This document shows, in pieces, positions 7,240-15,200 of a DNA stretch of 64,000 nt. The DNA lies in the IMG/VR virus record IMGVR_UViG_3300042261_000868, positions 1 to 64,000 of that record. The stretch is one strand, 5' to 3'. Made by a program: the position numbers and the translations under genes. Below the pieces are notes generated by a model. The model made no database searches. It was not told the DNA's origin and saw only the letters and a list, made by a program, of their open reading frames with translations. The first letter of the stretch is position 1. The number at the start of each line of letters is the position of its first letter. This DNA is from a virus.

Positions 7240-8089
7240 ATTCCTTCCAGATAAACTCCGCAAAGTTTACATTTGTATGTAAACGATCTATTGCGACATC
7301 TGTATTTAGTTTATATTTTTCAGAGTTATTATACACATCAACAATTAAATTAAAAAAATCACTCGCATTATACGGTGCTGTTATATGTGAATCTGCTCCA
7401 AACACATCTGAAATCTGTGTTGCTCCCCAATATATAGGAACACAACCACAAAGAACAGGATCTACAAATTTTTCGGTAATCCAGTATCTTTGTTTCATGT
7501 TCTCAATTACAATAGTATATTCATATGGTGAGAAAACTATACTTTTATCATCTACTGGTCCCTTAATTCTGCCTAAACTATCATTATATAAATGACATCC
7601 TCGCCCATATATATGTATGTCAAGGTTAGTTGCCAATATTTTCCTTATAATATTATGTCTCATTTGATGGCCTTCTAAGAACCCCTTATCAGATGCGATA
7701 ATACTCATTTTAAATTTTTTAGCACATTTGTAAGAATCTTTATTTTGTTTTAAAGGTAAATTCGGTAAAAAGGTATACCATTCTGGAGTAAATGGATATG
7801 CCATATAATTTTTGTCATATACATAATATTTCTTACAATTTAAGTTTATCCATTCAAGATGCTTTCTCATATCTATTAATTGATAAACTTCTTGGTGGAA
7901 ACCAATGACATTTTCTTTAGGAACTTTTAATTTAGGAAAGTTACCATGATTTAAGATAACCGCATGGGTATAATCATCGGTATCAACTATCTCCATATTT
8001 TTATATTTAGTTAAACCAAATCCCCAAGATTTAAAAGCATTCTTTGCTCCAGTTGAGTCACAGTAATCAGAAAATATTCGCACCTTCAT
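7232..8089 (-). CDS. GT10-family (alpha-1,3-fucosyltransferase-like) glycosyltransferase
   Basis: A 285-residue protein whose C-terminal half carries the GT10 fucosyltransferase signature: SPYEYTIVIENMKQRYWITEKFVDP, then LCGCVPIYWGA. These correspond to the family blocks around ENS, Y-TEK and PVY-G, which bind GDP. The N-terminal half has a degenerate Rossmann-like pattern (HGNFP, NVIGFHQE). GT10 enzymes transfer L-fucose from GDP-fucose. Since the neighbouring operon can make GDP-fucose or GDP-colitose, this is the most likely user of that product. It is the last gene of a minus-strand run of four glycosyltransferases. Confidence 0.85.
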   Translation of the reverse strand: MKVRIFSDYCDSTGAKNAFKSWGFGLTKYKNMEIVDTDDYTHAVILNHGNFPKLKVPKENVIGFHQEVYQLIDMRKHLEWINLNCKKYYVYDKNYMAYPFTPEWYTFLPNLPLKQNKDSYKCAKKFKMSIIASDKGFLEGHQMRHNIIRKILATNLDIHIYGRGCHLYNDSLGRIKGPVDDKSIVFSPYEYTIVIENMKQRYWITEKFVDPVLCGCVPIYWGATQISDVFGADSHITAPYNASDFFNLIVDVYNNSEKYKLNTDVAIDRLHTNVNFAEFIWKEFN

Positions 8090-8090
8090 A

Positions 8091-9188
8091 CTATGGGTTC
8101 CTTAACCAAGAAAAACCTTTGATATATTGTCTAAGTTCCAATTCGGACATTCTTTTTATTTTTTCAAACTCAGTTACATTAATTTGATATAAAGGATTTG
8201 AATAATAGCTATTTTGAGTTATCATATGATCCATATGATATAAATGCCCATCAATACTACCTACATTATAGTTTAATTTTTTAATTCTAGATAATCTTTC
8301 TTGATCTTCTGGACCCCAAGAAACCATATTTTCATTTTCCATCCCCGCTGCAATAAATTTTTCTTTATTCATAAAGAAACAGCCACCAGGCGGAATCCCT
8401 TGGTGTGTGATTTTTGTCATCGCATCAATCATATCCAAATCTAATGATTTGTAAAGTAATAGTAAAGAATCTTTTTCAATGTGTTTTAGTGGCTTGTTAA
8501 ATGGATAGCAGAAATCTAATTCTTTACTTCTTATTTTATTAGCAGCTTCAACATATTTTAACGGTGGCAAAAGAACATCACTATCATAGCTAACAACAAT
8601 GTCCGTTTTAACTGTTTTAGTCATAGTGTTCAAAAGTCTCGTTTTGTAAAAAAAGGATGTTTTATTTTCTAAAAACAATAAACGACAAAAACTTGACCAC
8701 TCTTGTTTCCAGAACTGTTTAATTTTCATCTCTTTATCACTCTCACAAATAATCACATTTGTATCAAAATACTTATACAAGTAATCTAGAAGAATAGTTA
8801 AGTTTTTCTTTCTATCTTCTGACTCTATGGATAATGGTATAGTGAATGTTACATCTCTCAAGTCAATTTTACTCATATGTTTCTCGCTTTTATCGTATTT
8901 AATCATTTCGTATACAATCTCATTTTCTTGGTTAATATTGGGGAATTCTTTAGATTCTTGCACAATATTAGAATTAAAATCATATTCTTCTATTTCAGTT
9001 ATAACCTCTGGTTTAGCCAATATGATGTCGGGTTCTTTTATTGGTTTGTTTATTTTTAAAAGACCACTATAACTACTTAGGATATCAGAACCTTCAATAA
9101 ATTGGTTTGGTTTAATCGTAACCTTTTTACCGTCTAACAGTATTACAATATCTTTTTTCGTAACATTTTTATATCTACTAATTCTCAT
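8091..9188 (-). CDS. Galactosyltransferase-like GT (GT2/GT7-C type) with extra N-terminal domain
   Basis: A 365-residue protein. I use ATG 9188 (TAATG overlap with the upstream gene) rather than 9215. Residues ~110-350 form a GT-A domain: DVTFTIPLSIES, a metal-binding YDSDVLLPP, then GGCFFMNKEKFIAAGMENE and SWGPEDQERLSRIK. The last two match the C-terminal galactosyltransferase motif (GG---F-----GG--E-F-GWG-ED-E). Residues 1-105 are a separate short basic domain (VTKKDIVILLDGKKVTIKPNQF) plus an acidic linker, absent from the paralogue encoded next to it. Substrate unknown. Confidence 0.75.
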   Translation of the reverse strand: MRISRYKNVTKKDIVILLDGKKVTIKPNQFIEGSDILSSYSGLLKINKPIKEPDIILAKPEVITEIEEYDFNSNIVQESKEFPNINQENEIVYEMIKYDKSEKHMSKIDLRDVTFTIPLSIESEDRKKNLTILLDYLYKYFDTNVIICESDKEMKIKQFWKQEWSSFCRLLFLENKTSFFYKTRLLNTMTKTVKTDIVVSYDSDVLLPPLKYVEAANKIRSKELDFCYPFNKPLKHIEKDSLLLLYKSLDLDMIDAMTKITHQGIPPGGCFFMNKEKFIAAGMENENMVSWGPEDQERLSRIKKLNYNVGSIDGHLYHMDHMITQNSYYSNPLYQINVTEFEKIKRMSELELRQYIKGFSWLRNP

Positions 9189-9970
9189 TACATAATCCCA
9201 GCCATCCAGCGCCAACTCTTTATATATGCTTCTAATTCCGTTTTAGACATATTTTTTACCTTAATCCATTCCTGTTCATTTTTCTGATAATAAGGGTGTG
9301 AACCATTAGAACTATTCAAACTAGACCCATGATGTAAATGTATTAAACCACCCGAGCATCTTCCAATCTTTAACCCAAGCTTTGTCGCTCTCTCATATCT
9401 CTCATTATCTTCATAACCCCATGAAACGAAATTCTCGTTCTCAAGACCCACCTTAAAGAATTTGTCCTTTGACCAGAAAACAGCCCCACCAACTGAATCT
9501 GCGGCTGGACGAAGGTTTCTACACATTGATGAATCAATAAAAGTAATAGAGTTTGTTTCTTTTACTCTATCAATGAAAGTTGGATGTAAGTCAAGGAAAT
9601 TACCGTCATAAGGATAAACAACATCTTTTTCACCAGATCGAATACTTTCTACTGCTTTAATGTAATTATCAATCGGTAGTAACACATCACAATCATAATT
9701 AACTATAATTGGGGTTGTTGTTTGCTTAGCCATATAATTTAACATCATGGTTCTATGGAAAAGTAGACTCTCTGTTTTCATAAAAATATACTTACAAGTA
9801 ATACCTTCAACATGTTGTTTAACTTTCTGTTCTCTATCCATTTCGCTAATCATAATATTTGTATTGAAATTCTTTCTTAGATAATCAATGCAAATCTTTA
9901 GGTTTCTAACTCTATCTGGTTGGTCTATTTTTACTGGAATAGTAAAAGTGACATCTGTTAAATCATGCAT
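9188..9970 (-). CDS. Galactosyltransferase-like GT, paralogue of the downstream gene
   Basis: About 260 residues from ATG 9970, which overlaps the upstream stop by 8 bases; an in-frame ATG at 10000 is a less likely start, because homology to the paralogue begins at DLTDVTFTIPVKID. It shares with the paralogue the DVTFTIP start, NYDCDVLLP metal site, VGGAVFWSKDKFFKVGLENE and SWGYEDNERYERA. This indicates a tandem duplication followed by divergence, with one copy gaining or keeping an N-terminal extension. Part of a minus-strand glycosyltransferase operon. Confidence 0.75.
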   Translation of the reverse strand: MHDLTDVTFTIPVKIDQPDRVRNLKICIDYLRKNFNTNIMISEMDREQKVKQHVEGITCKYIFMKTESLLFHRTMMLNYMAKQTTTPIIVNYDCDVLLPIDNYIKAVESIRSGEKDVVYPYDGNFLDLHPTFIDRVKETNSITFIDSSMCRNLRPAADSVGGAVFWSKDKFFKVGLENENFVSWGYEDNERYERATKLGLKIGRCSGGLIHLHHGSSLNSSNGSHPYYQKNEQEWIKVKNMSKTELEAYIKSWRWMAGIM

Positions 9971-10691
9971 AGGTATACTCCACTGTGTTGAAAGGAACAT
10001 GGATTTTATTTATGGGTGCATGAAATATTTTTGCATTGTAATCTATATACTTTTGTTTATCTGATTGATTAATACAAGATTCCGAATGAATCCAATCAAT
10101 ATAATCCGAAGTTTCCATAACATGGACATGATAATTAGGATACATTTTTGCAAATGCACATCTTCTGGTGTAATCTGCATGTTCATAACCATACATCTTA
10201 TATCTTAGATCAAATCCACCCACGGCTTCAATGCATTTCTTTGACATAACCATAAGAACACCATTAACATACGCCCCTGTTATACCTAATTGGATACCCT
10301 CTGGATACTGAAGAATCTTTTGTATGTGTTTCCTATAATCGGAGACTATGTAATTGAAATGCTGCATATTAGTAACTCGTATTGCTTTTATGTAAGCATC
10401 TATCCAACCCTCTTTTTTATAAGTAATATCATCTTCGCTTATGAAAACATAATCACAGTCACTTAAATGTTTTATTAGTCTATTTTTATTAACTGGAATT
10501 CCACCATTAGGGCCGTATATGAGTCCAAAATTATCTTTAATCCATCCATAACCACTTAGATTTGTGTCATCTACACTACATATAGTCTTAATGTCATATT
10601 TTTGTCTATCTATAGTATTTAAAATGTCCTTGCAAACTTGAGTAGCCAATTCTGGTCTATTATACGAGCAAACACCTATGCCTATTTTCAT
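9963..10691 (-). CDS. Family 2 glycosyltransferase
   Basis: A 242-residue GT-A protein and first gene of the minus-strand glycosyltransferase run. The N-terminus IGIGVCSYNRPELATQVCKDIL is a classic GT2 beginning, GPNGGIPVNKNRLI fits the nucleotide-sugar loop, and CDYVFISEDDITYKKEGW carries the acidic metal-binding site (EDD). VMSKKCIEAVGGFDLRYKMYGYEHADYTRR is the acceptor-side pattern seen in many GT2 enzymes. A GGGG-type ribosome-binding site precedes ATG 10691. The exact sugar and acceptor are unknown. Confidence 0.82.
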   Translation of the reverse strand: MKIGIGVCSYNRPELATQVCKDILNTIDRQKYDIKTICSVDDTNLSGYGWIKDNFGLIYGPNGGIPVNKNRLIKHLSDCDYVFISEDDITYKKEGWIDAYIKAIRVTNMQHFNYIVSDYRKHIQKILQYPEGIQLGITGAYVNGVLMVMSKKCIEAVGGFDLRYKMYGYEHADYTRRCAFAKMYPNYHVHVMETSDYIDWIHSESCINQSDKQKYIDYNAKIFHAPINKIHVPFNTVEYTYA

Positions 10692-10712
10692 AATAACCCC
10701 TTATACCATAAT

Positions 10713-10718
10713 ATTATA
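10713..10718 (-). promoter_or_regulatory. TATAAT -10-like element for the minus-strand glycosyltransferase operon
   Basis: On the minus strand TATAAT lies 22 bases before ATG 10691, within ATGATATAATATTATGG. A clear -35 hexamer is not visible. It lies back-to-back with a late-promoter octamer on the plus strand, so this gap is a divergent promoter region. Confidence 0.35.
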
Positions 10719-10726
10719 TCATTTCC

Positions 10727-10734
10727 TATAAATA
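10727..10734 (+). promoter_or_regulatory. T4-type late promoter octamer (TATAAATA)
   Basis: An exact TATAAATA, the T4 late-promoter consensus recognised by gp55-type sigma, sits 63 bases upstream of the lysis-type gene at 10798. A T-run follows directly. Exact octamers at similar positions occur before other virion-class genes in this window. Confidence 0.6.
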
Positions 10735-10797
10735 TTTTTTTTAAAAATAATATTTACTTTTAAAAAAAAATCAGTACAATGGTTGCCTGGAGAATTT

Positions 10798-11439
10798 ATG
10801 CTTAAAAATCTCACTATGATAGCTTTAATGTTATGCTCAAGTCTCATTTTCGCTTCTTGGGCTAAACCAGAGAAGCAACCAGAGGTATTTCACCCTATTC
10901 AAGACACCCCATACTCTGAAATTCGGTTTCTCAGGGATGCATATATCTTTAGGGTAAAAAACAAATTGCCTATTCCAGATTTTTATTACGATAAACTTAA
11001 TATTGATAATCCAAACACACCAAGTTGGGCCAAAAAACCCGCACAGGAACCTCTTGTTCCAGAAAGAGTCTCTCCTATCCCTGAGTGGATACTTATTGGT
11101 ATCCTTATGCGAGAAACAAGGTCTTATTATGATACAGATGGAAATATTGTTTTTATAGATAGAGCAATTGGTTCATCTGGAGAAAGAGGTCCATTTCAGT
11201 TAACCCCAATTGCATTTAAACAAATAAAGAAAAAAGGAGAAACCCACAAAAGAGTTATGTGGGATATGGTATATGCCCAAGATTTAACCGAAAGATACTT
11301 AATGTGGCTTTATAATGGTCCAGCAAAAAAGAATTGGGATATTGCAATCCGTATGTATAACGGCGGTCCATCTAGATATAGACTCCGCGCCACTTTAAAG
11401 TATTTAAAGGATGTTAAAAGGGTAGGTAATAAAAATTAA
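10798..11439 (+). CDS. Exported lytic transglycosylase-like protein (SLT fold)
   Basis: A 213-residue protein from ATG 10798 (GGAGAA ribosome site); the in-frame TTG 10783 is rejected. The N-terminus has a signal peptide or signal anchor: K3, a hydrophobic stretch over residues 5-19, then ASWA. The lysozyme-like SLT motifs are in order: catalytic E106 in LMRETRSYY, GERGPFQLTP (128-137) for the GxxQ-type block, and RMYNGGPSRY (185-194) for the AYNxG block. It should cleave peptidoglycan after export, as an endolysin of signal-dependent type or as a tail-associated transglycosylase. A late promoter upstream fits a lysis or virion role. Confidence 0.75.
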   Translation: MLKNLTMIALMLCSSLIFASWAKPEKQPEVFHPIQDTPYSEIRFLRDAYIFRVKNKLPIPDFYYDKLNIDNPNTPSWAKKPAQEPLVPERVSPIPEWILIGILMRETRSYYDTDGNIVFIDRAIGSSGERGPFQLTPIAFKQIKKKGETHKRVMWDMVYAQDLTERYLMWLYNGPAKKNWDIAIRMYNGGPSRYRLRATLKYLKDVKRVGNKN

Positions 11440-11449
11440 GTTCCTCCGT

Positions 11450-11457
11450 TATAAATA
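11450..11457 (+). promoter_or_regulatory. T4-type late promoter octamer (TATAAATA)
   Basis: Exact TATAAATA 26 bases before ATG 11484, with an AAGGAG ribosome-binding site between them. It is in the 44-base gap after the transglycosylase gene. Confidence 0.65.
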
Positions 11458-11483
11458 CATTTATAAGGTCAAGGAGAAATATT

Positions 11484-12140
11484 ATGTCTTATAACGATGA
11501 CGCAAAAATGAAGCTTCTTAAAGAGGCATGGCAGAAGATGGAAGAAGGCGATATTACATATAACGCCAAGAAAACCCCTGCCCCAGAAGGTCTTAAGGGA
11601 ACTAAGGCAACTGGAACCGCTGTTCCACAAGGTCCTGGTGCAAGAGCAACCGTTGCAAAAGCAACCTCTGGAGCTGAGAATCTCGCAGAAGGTGAAGAGG
11701 AAGATACTGGCGCTCCCGCTGGTGCTGCTGATATTGGTGCTGGCGATGCTGGTGCCGTTGATGCTGATGCTGCAATGGATGGCATTGACACCGATCCAGC
11801 AATGGGCGACCCAGCAGCCGCAGTTGGCTCCCCATGGGACCAGCTTGTTGCCGCAGTTGAACAGATGAAAGCCGCTCTTGAGGCAATTGCTGCCGAAGAG
11901 TCGGGCGAAGCCGAACATATGGGTGACGAAGATTTAGGCGCAGAAGGTGATGTTGATATGGACGGTGAAGAACCACCTATCGCAGAAGTCGCTGCTGGCT
12001 ACCTTGAAGAAGCCAAGAAAGTCATGGAGAAGAAAGCCAAGGCTGTCAAGACTGTCAAGGAAGAGAAGAAAGAAGGAGCCAAGACTGCTCCAAAAGCTTT
12101 CGGTGGAAAGCAAGCTCCTCCATTCGTCAAGAAGAAATAA
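11484..12140 (+). CDS. Acidic Ala/Gly/Asp-rich late protein, unknown
   Basis: A 218-residue low-complexity protein. Residues ~55-125 are rich in Ala, Gly, Asp and Glu (GAADIGAGDAGAVDADAAMD), ~118-135 form a helix (WDQLVAAVEQMKAALEAI), and the C-terminal ~50 residues are strongly Lys-rich (EEAKKVMEKKAKAVKTVKEE). The DNA is correspondingly GC-rich and produces long spurious frames. It has its own late promoter and a terminator right after it, so it is probably expressed alone and strongly. An internal head or scaffold-type protein would fit such composition, but this is only a guess and no family is recognised. Confidence 0.8.
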   Translation: MSYNDDAKMKLLKEAWQKMEEGDITYNAKKTPAPEGLKGTKATGTAVPQGPGARATVAKATSGAENLAEGEEEDTGAPAGAADIGAGDAGAVDADAAMDGIDTDPAMGDPAAAVGSPWDQLVAAVEQMKAALEAIAAEESGEAEHMGDEDLGAEGDVDMDGEEPPIAEVAAGYLEEAKKVMEKKAKAVKTVKEEKKEGAKTAPKAFGGKQAPPFVKKK

Positions 12141-12165
12141 TTAAGTAATCCCGTTATAGGATAAG

Positions 12166-12199
12166 TAAAGGTGTGGCATTTGTCACACCTTTATTTTTT
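12166..12199 (+). terminator. Rho-independent terminator
   Basis: Stem TAAAGGTGTG (12166-12175) with CACACCTTTA (12184-12193), an eight-base loop, then TTTTTT (12194-12199). It closes the transcription unit of the acidic protein. Confidence 0.85.
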
Positions 12200-12223
12200 G
12201 GTATTTTGGTATAATACTTAAAG

Positions 12224-12231
12224 TATAAATA
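12224..12231 (+). promoter_or_regulatory. T4-type late promoter octamer, next to a TATAAT box
   Basis: Exact TATAAATA 20 bases before ATG 12252, preceded at 12210-12215 by a TATAAT. The pair lies right after a terminator, so the 1597-residue protein has its own transcription start, possibly used both early (sigma-70-like) and late. A TTTTGG stretch is the only -35-like sequence. Confidence 0.6.
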
Positions 12232-12251
12232 AGGTATCAAGGGACAACATT

Positions 12252-15200
12252 ATGATGATATTAGAAAGTGGATCTGTTGCAAAAGACAGAATTTTACAAG
12301 ACGATATAGTTAATGCTTTTAATACTGTATTAGAGATAGTTTCCTTTCTAAAAACAAACGGTTTAATAAAAGAAGACCCTCAATTCAATCTTGGTTCAAC
12401 TAAGATTGCCTATAGAATTTTCCAAAAGAAACTCAATAAGGTTATTGATGATATTGATAATGAAGACCTTAATAAAGCAGAATTAAAGAGACTTGAGGAT
12501 GGTTTTGGTGACTTAGACATTGATATTGTTTTGGTAGACGGAGTAACTCTTGATGATGTTGAGACAAAAATAACAGAGAAGTTTGGAGATAAGATTTGGA
12601 AAGTAGCGCCGAAGGGAGAAAGAGCACCAGGACAACTTCATTACGGCTTCAAAATAGGAAATAAAGTTCACCAAGTTGACTTTGTGGAACTTAAGGGTGA
12701 AGAGGATAGAAAAGTCAGAGAGTATTTCAGTGGTAGTAGTGCCACGGATGAAGCCCATGGTATCAAAGGACTCTTCAACAAAGAGATGCATTATGCTCTT
12801 TCCAATATGGTTGAACCAAACGCTATTATCAATACCTTTGCTAAAAAAGAAGGAAAACCATTCAACGATAAAGCCAAGGAATATGATATCCTTGAGAAAA
12901 AGGAACTCGCGTTTTTTACTCAAGAAATCAAAGACGAGAAAATCAGCAAAAATTATGTTGTGCAAGTTGAAGGTAAAAAATATCCAGTAGTCGCATCGAC
13001 CAAAGGCAAACTCAAGCTAGGTGGGGAAATCACCGATGAAGAAAACATTGATGTGACCCCTTCTATGGAAATAGAAGCTGCTAAAGCTTCTTTCGTGATC
13101 ATAACCAGAAGAAAAGTGAGTTTAATTGAGTCTAAATTACAAGAGAAATATGGTATCACCTTTCGTCTCTATCTCTACCGCCAGAAATTCAAAGAATCTG
13201 AAGGAAAAGTTAAAACATCTCTTGAAGCGGCACCTAAGAAGGTAGTTCTTGATTATATTCCGCTTTCAGAACCAGATAGTGTCATTAAGGTACTTTTAGG
13301 TGACAAAGCAACCACCAATGAACTTTTCAGCGCCGTAGAGACTGCTAAGTATATTGGCAAGAACTTCGCTGACGATGAGAAACTTGAGTTTTGGGATATG
13401 TTCGTTGAGCAGGCTATCGAGAAGAGAAATAAACCCCGTGTGGACAGAAAAACAAGACAACCAGTTTTAAACCCAGACACGGGAAAACCAGAAATAGTCG
13501 GACAAGTTGATGAAAAGAAATACGATGCCTCTATGAGACTCTTGGGTAAATTTATTGGAATGGATAAGATTCTTGGTGATGATTTTTATGTACTTCCAAA
13601 ATCAGACACTTCTGAAGTTGATGGGGTTATTAAAGAAACTTATAACTCTCTTGTCTTTAATGAAGCAGAATCTATTCGTACTGGCATTGGTCGCTTTGAT
13701 GGAACGGGTAAAGTTTCTGGTGATGATTTCCTCAAAGCACTCAAGGCACTTTACCCATATGTTAAGGAAGACGGTTCCCTACATCCAAACGAAGCACCAA
13801 ATATTGATATCGTAGAGAAGGTTGACTCTTCTTTTTGTCACTTCGGAGTAAATAAAGAAGGTAAATTCTTCCTTGCCTCAAGCAATAGTGGAGAAGTAAC
13901 CGAAGAAAACTTTGAACACAAATTTAAGAATAACCCAGACTTCCTTGAATCTTTCAGATTCCTCAAGGACCACAAGTTACTTCATGTTGTTTTAAAGAAC
14001 ATTTCCAAGGAAATTGGTAAACCCGTTAAGTTTGAAGCGGAGATATTACCTATTCTTACTTATACACCAGACGAAGCGGGTAATGTTACCTTCGTTGGTA
14101 CGAAGTATTCAAAGGAGAAACTTGGTGAAAAAGGTGCCTTTGTGGTGTTCAAAGCACAAGTGTATGAAGGCGATGAATGGATCAGAATCCCATCAAGACA
14201 TCAAAAGAAAATGATTTCCGATGTTGTTGATGCTGATAGTAAGGAATGGAGAATTCTTTCTAATGATGTTCATATGAAAGTTAACCAAGATGTGAATTTT
14301 GGTGTAGACTTTAATCAACTTGACAAGTACCTTGGCACCGATAGTGGCTTTAAGAATCTTCAAGACCTCATGGATGCTAAAATGACTCCAGAGAAGCGTA
14401 GAGTTAAGGAGATATTGAGTGACATAAGAGCAAAGATGCAAGTTGCTCTTGATGGTCTTTCAAATTCATTAACTTCTAATATAGGTAATGATTTTATTGA
14501 GGGAGTCGTTCTTCGCATTAAAGATGAGGACGGACAAGTAATGGAAATCAAGGGAACTTCCGAGAAGTTCTCCAAGAATAAGGAAACACTTTGGAAGCAC
14601 CGCGACCAACTTGAGGAACTTTATGATAATTTCAAGAATTCTATAAAGACTAATGTATTACACCTCAAGCTTACTACAGATCGATCCATTAACCAAACAT
14701 TCCTTGATACTCTTCAAGAATTTGACGCAAGGGGAACTTCTAAGGAAGAAGTTACTGAAAAATTCATGGTAGCAGTTATCAATAAGTTAATTGATAAAAA
14801 TGCCGATTTCTCAAATGTCAAGAAGGACGCTGTTAAAATCGTAAGAGAATATAAAGGTTCTTTAAATGGTCTTAAGCAAGACTTTAAAGCAAATGCAGAA
14901 TCGTTTGATGTTAACTCTGCTAGAAAAACCAAAGAAGCATTTAGTATCTATGGGGATAAATTTGAAACACTCTTTAATATATTATTAACTGAGAGTGACA
15001 ATGACCTCAAATATGTTTTAGATTGCTTCAATGCTATCTATGAGGGTAAAGCAAAGAACCTTTTGGGTACTTTAGAACCAGAAACCGATATACAAACCAA
15101 GAAATGCGCCCTTTGGGTGGGTCGTGCTCAACCTTGGCACAAAGGTCATGATGCAATGGTTAAAATTGGACTCAATAAGGCAGAAGTTGTTTTCGTGGTT

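Noticed and set aside
11489-11976. Several overlapping long frames on both strands over the acidic protein gene
   Set aside because: They come from biased codons of the Ala/Gly-rich gene. Only the plus frame at 11484 has a promoter, ribosome site and terminator.
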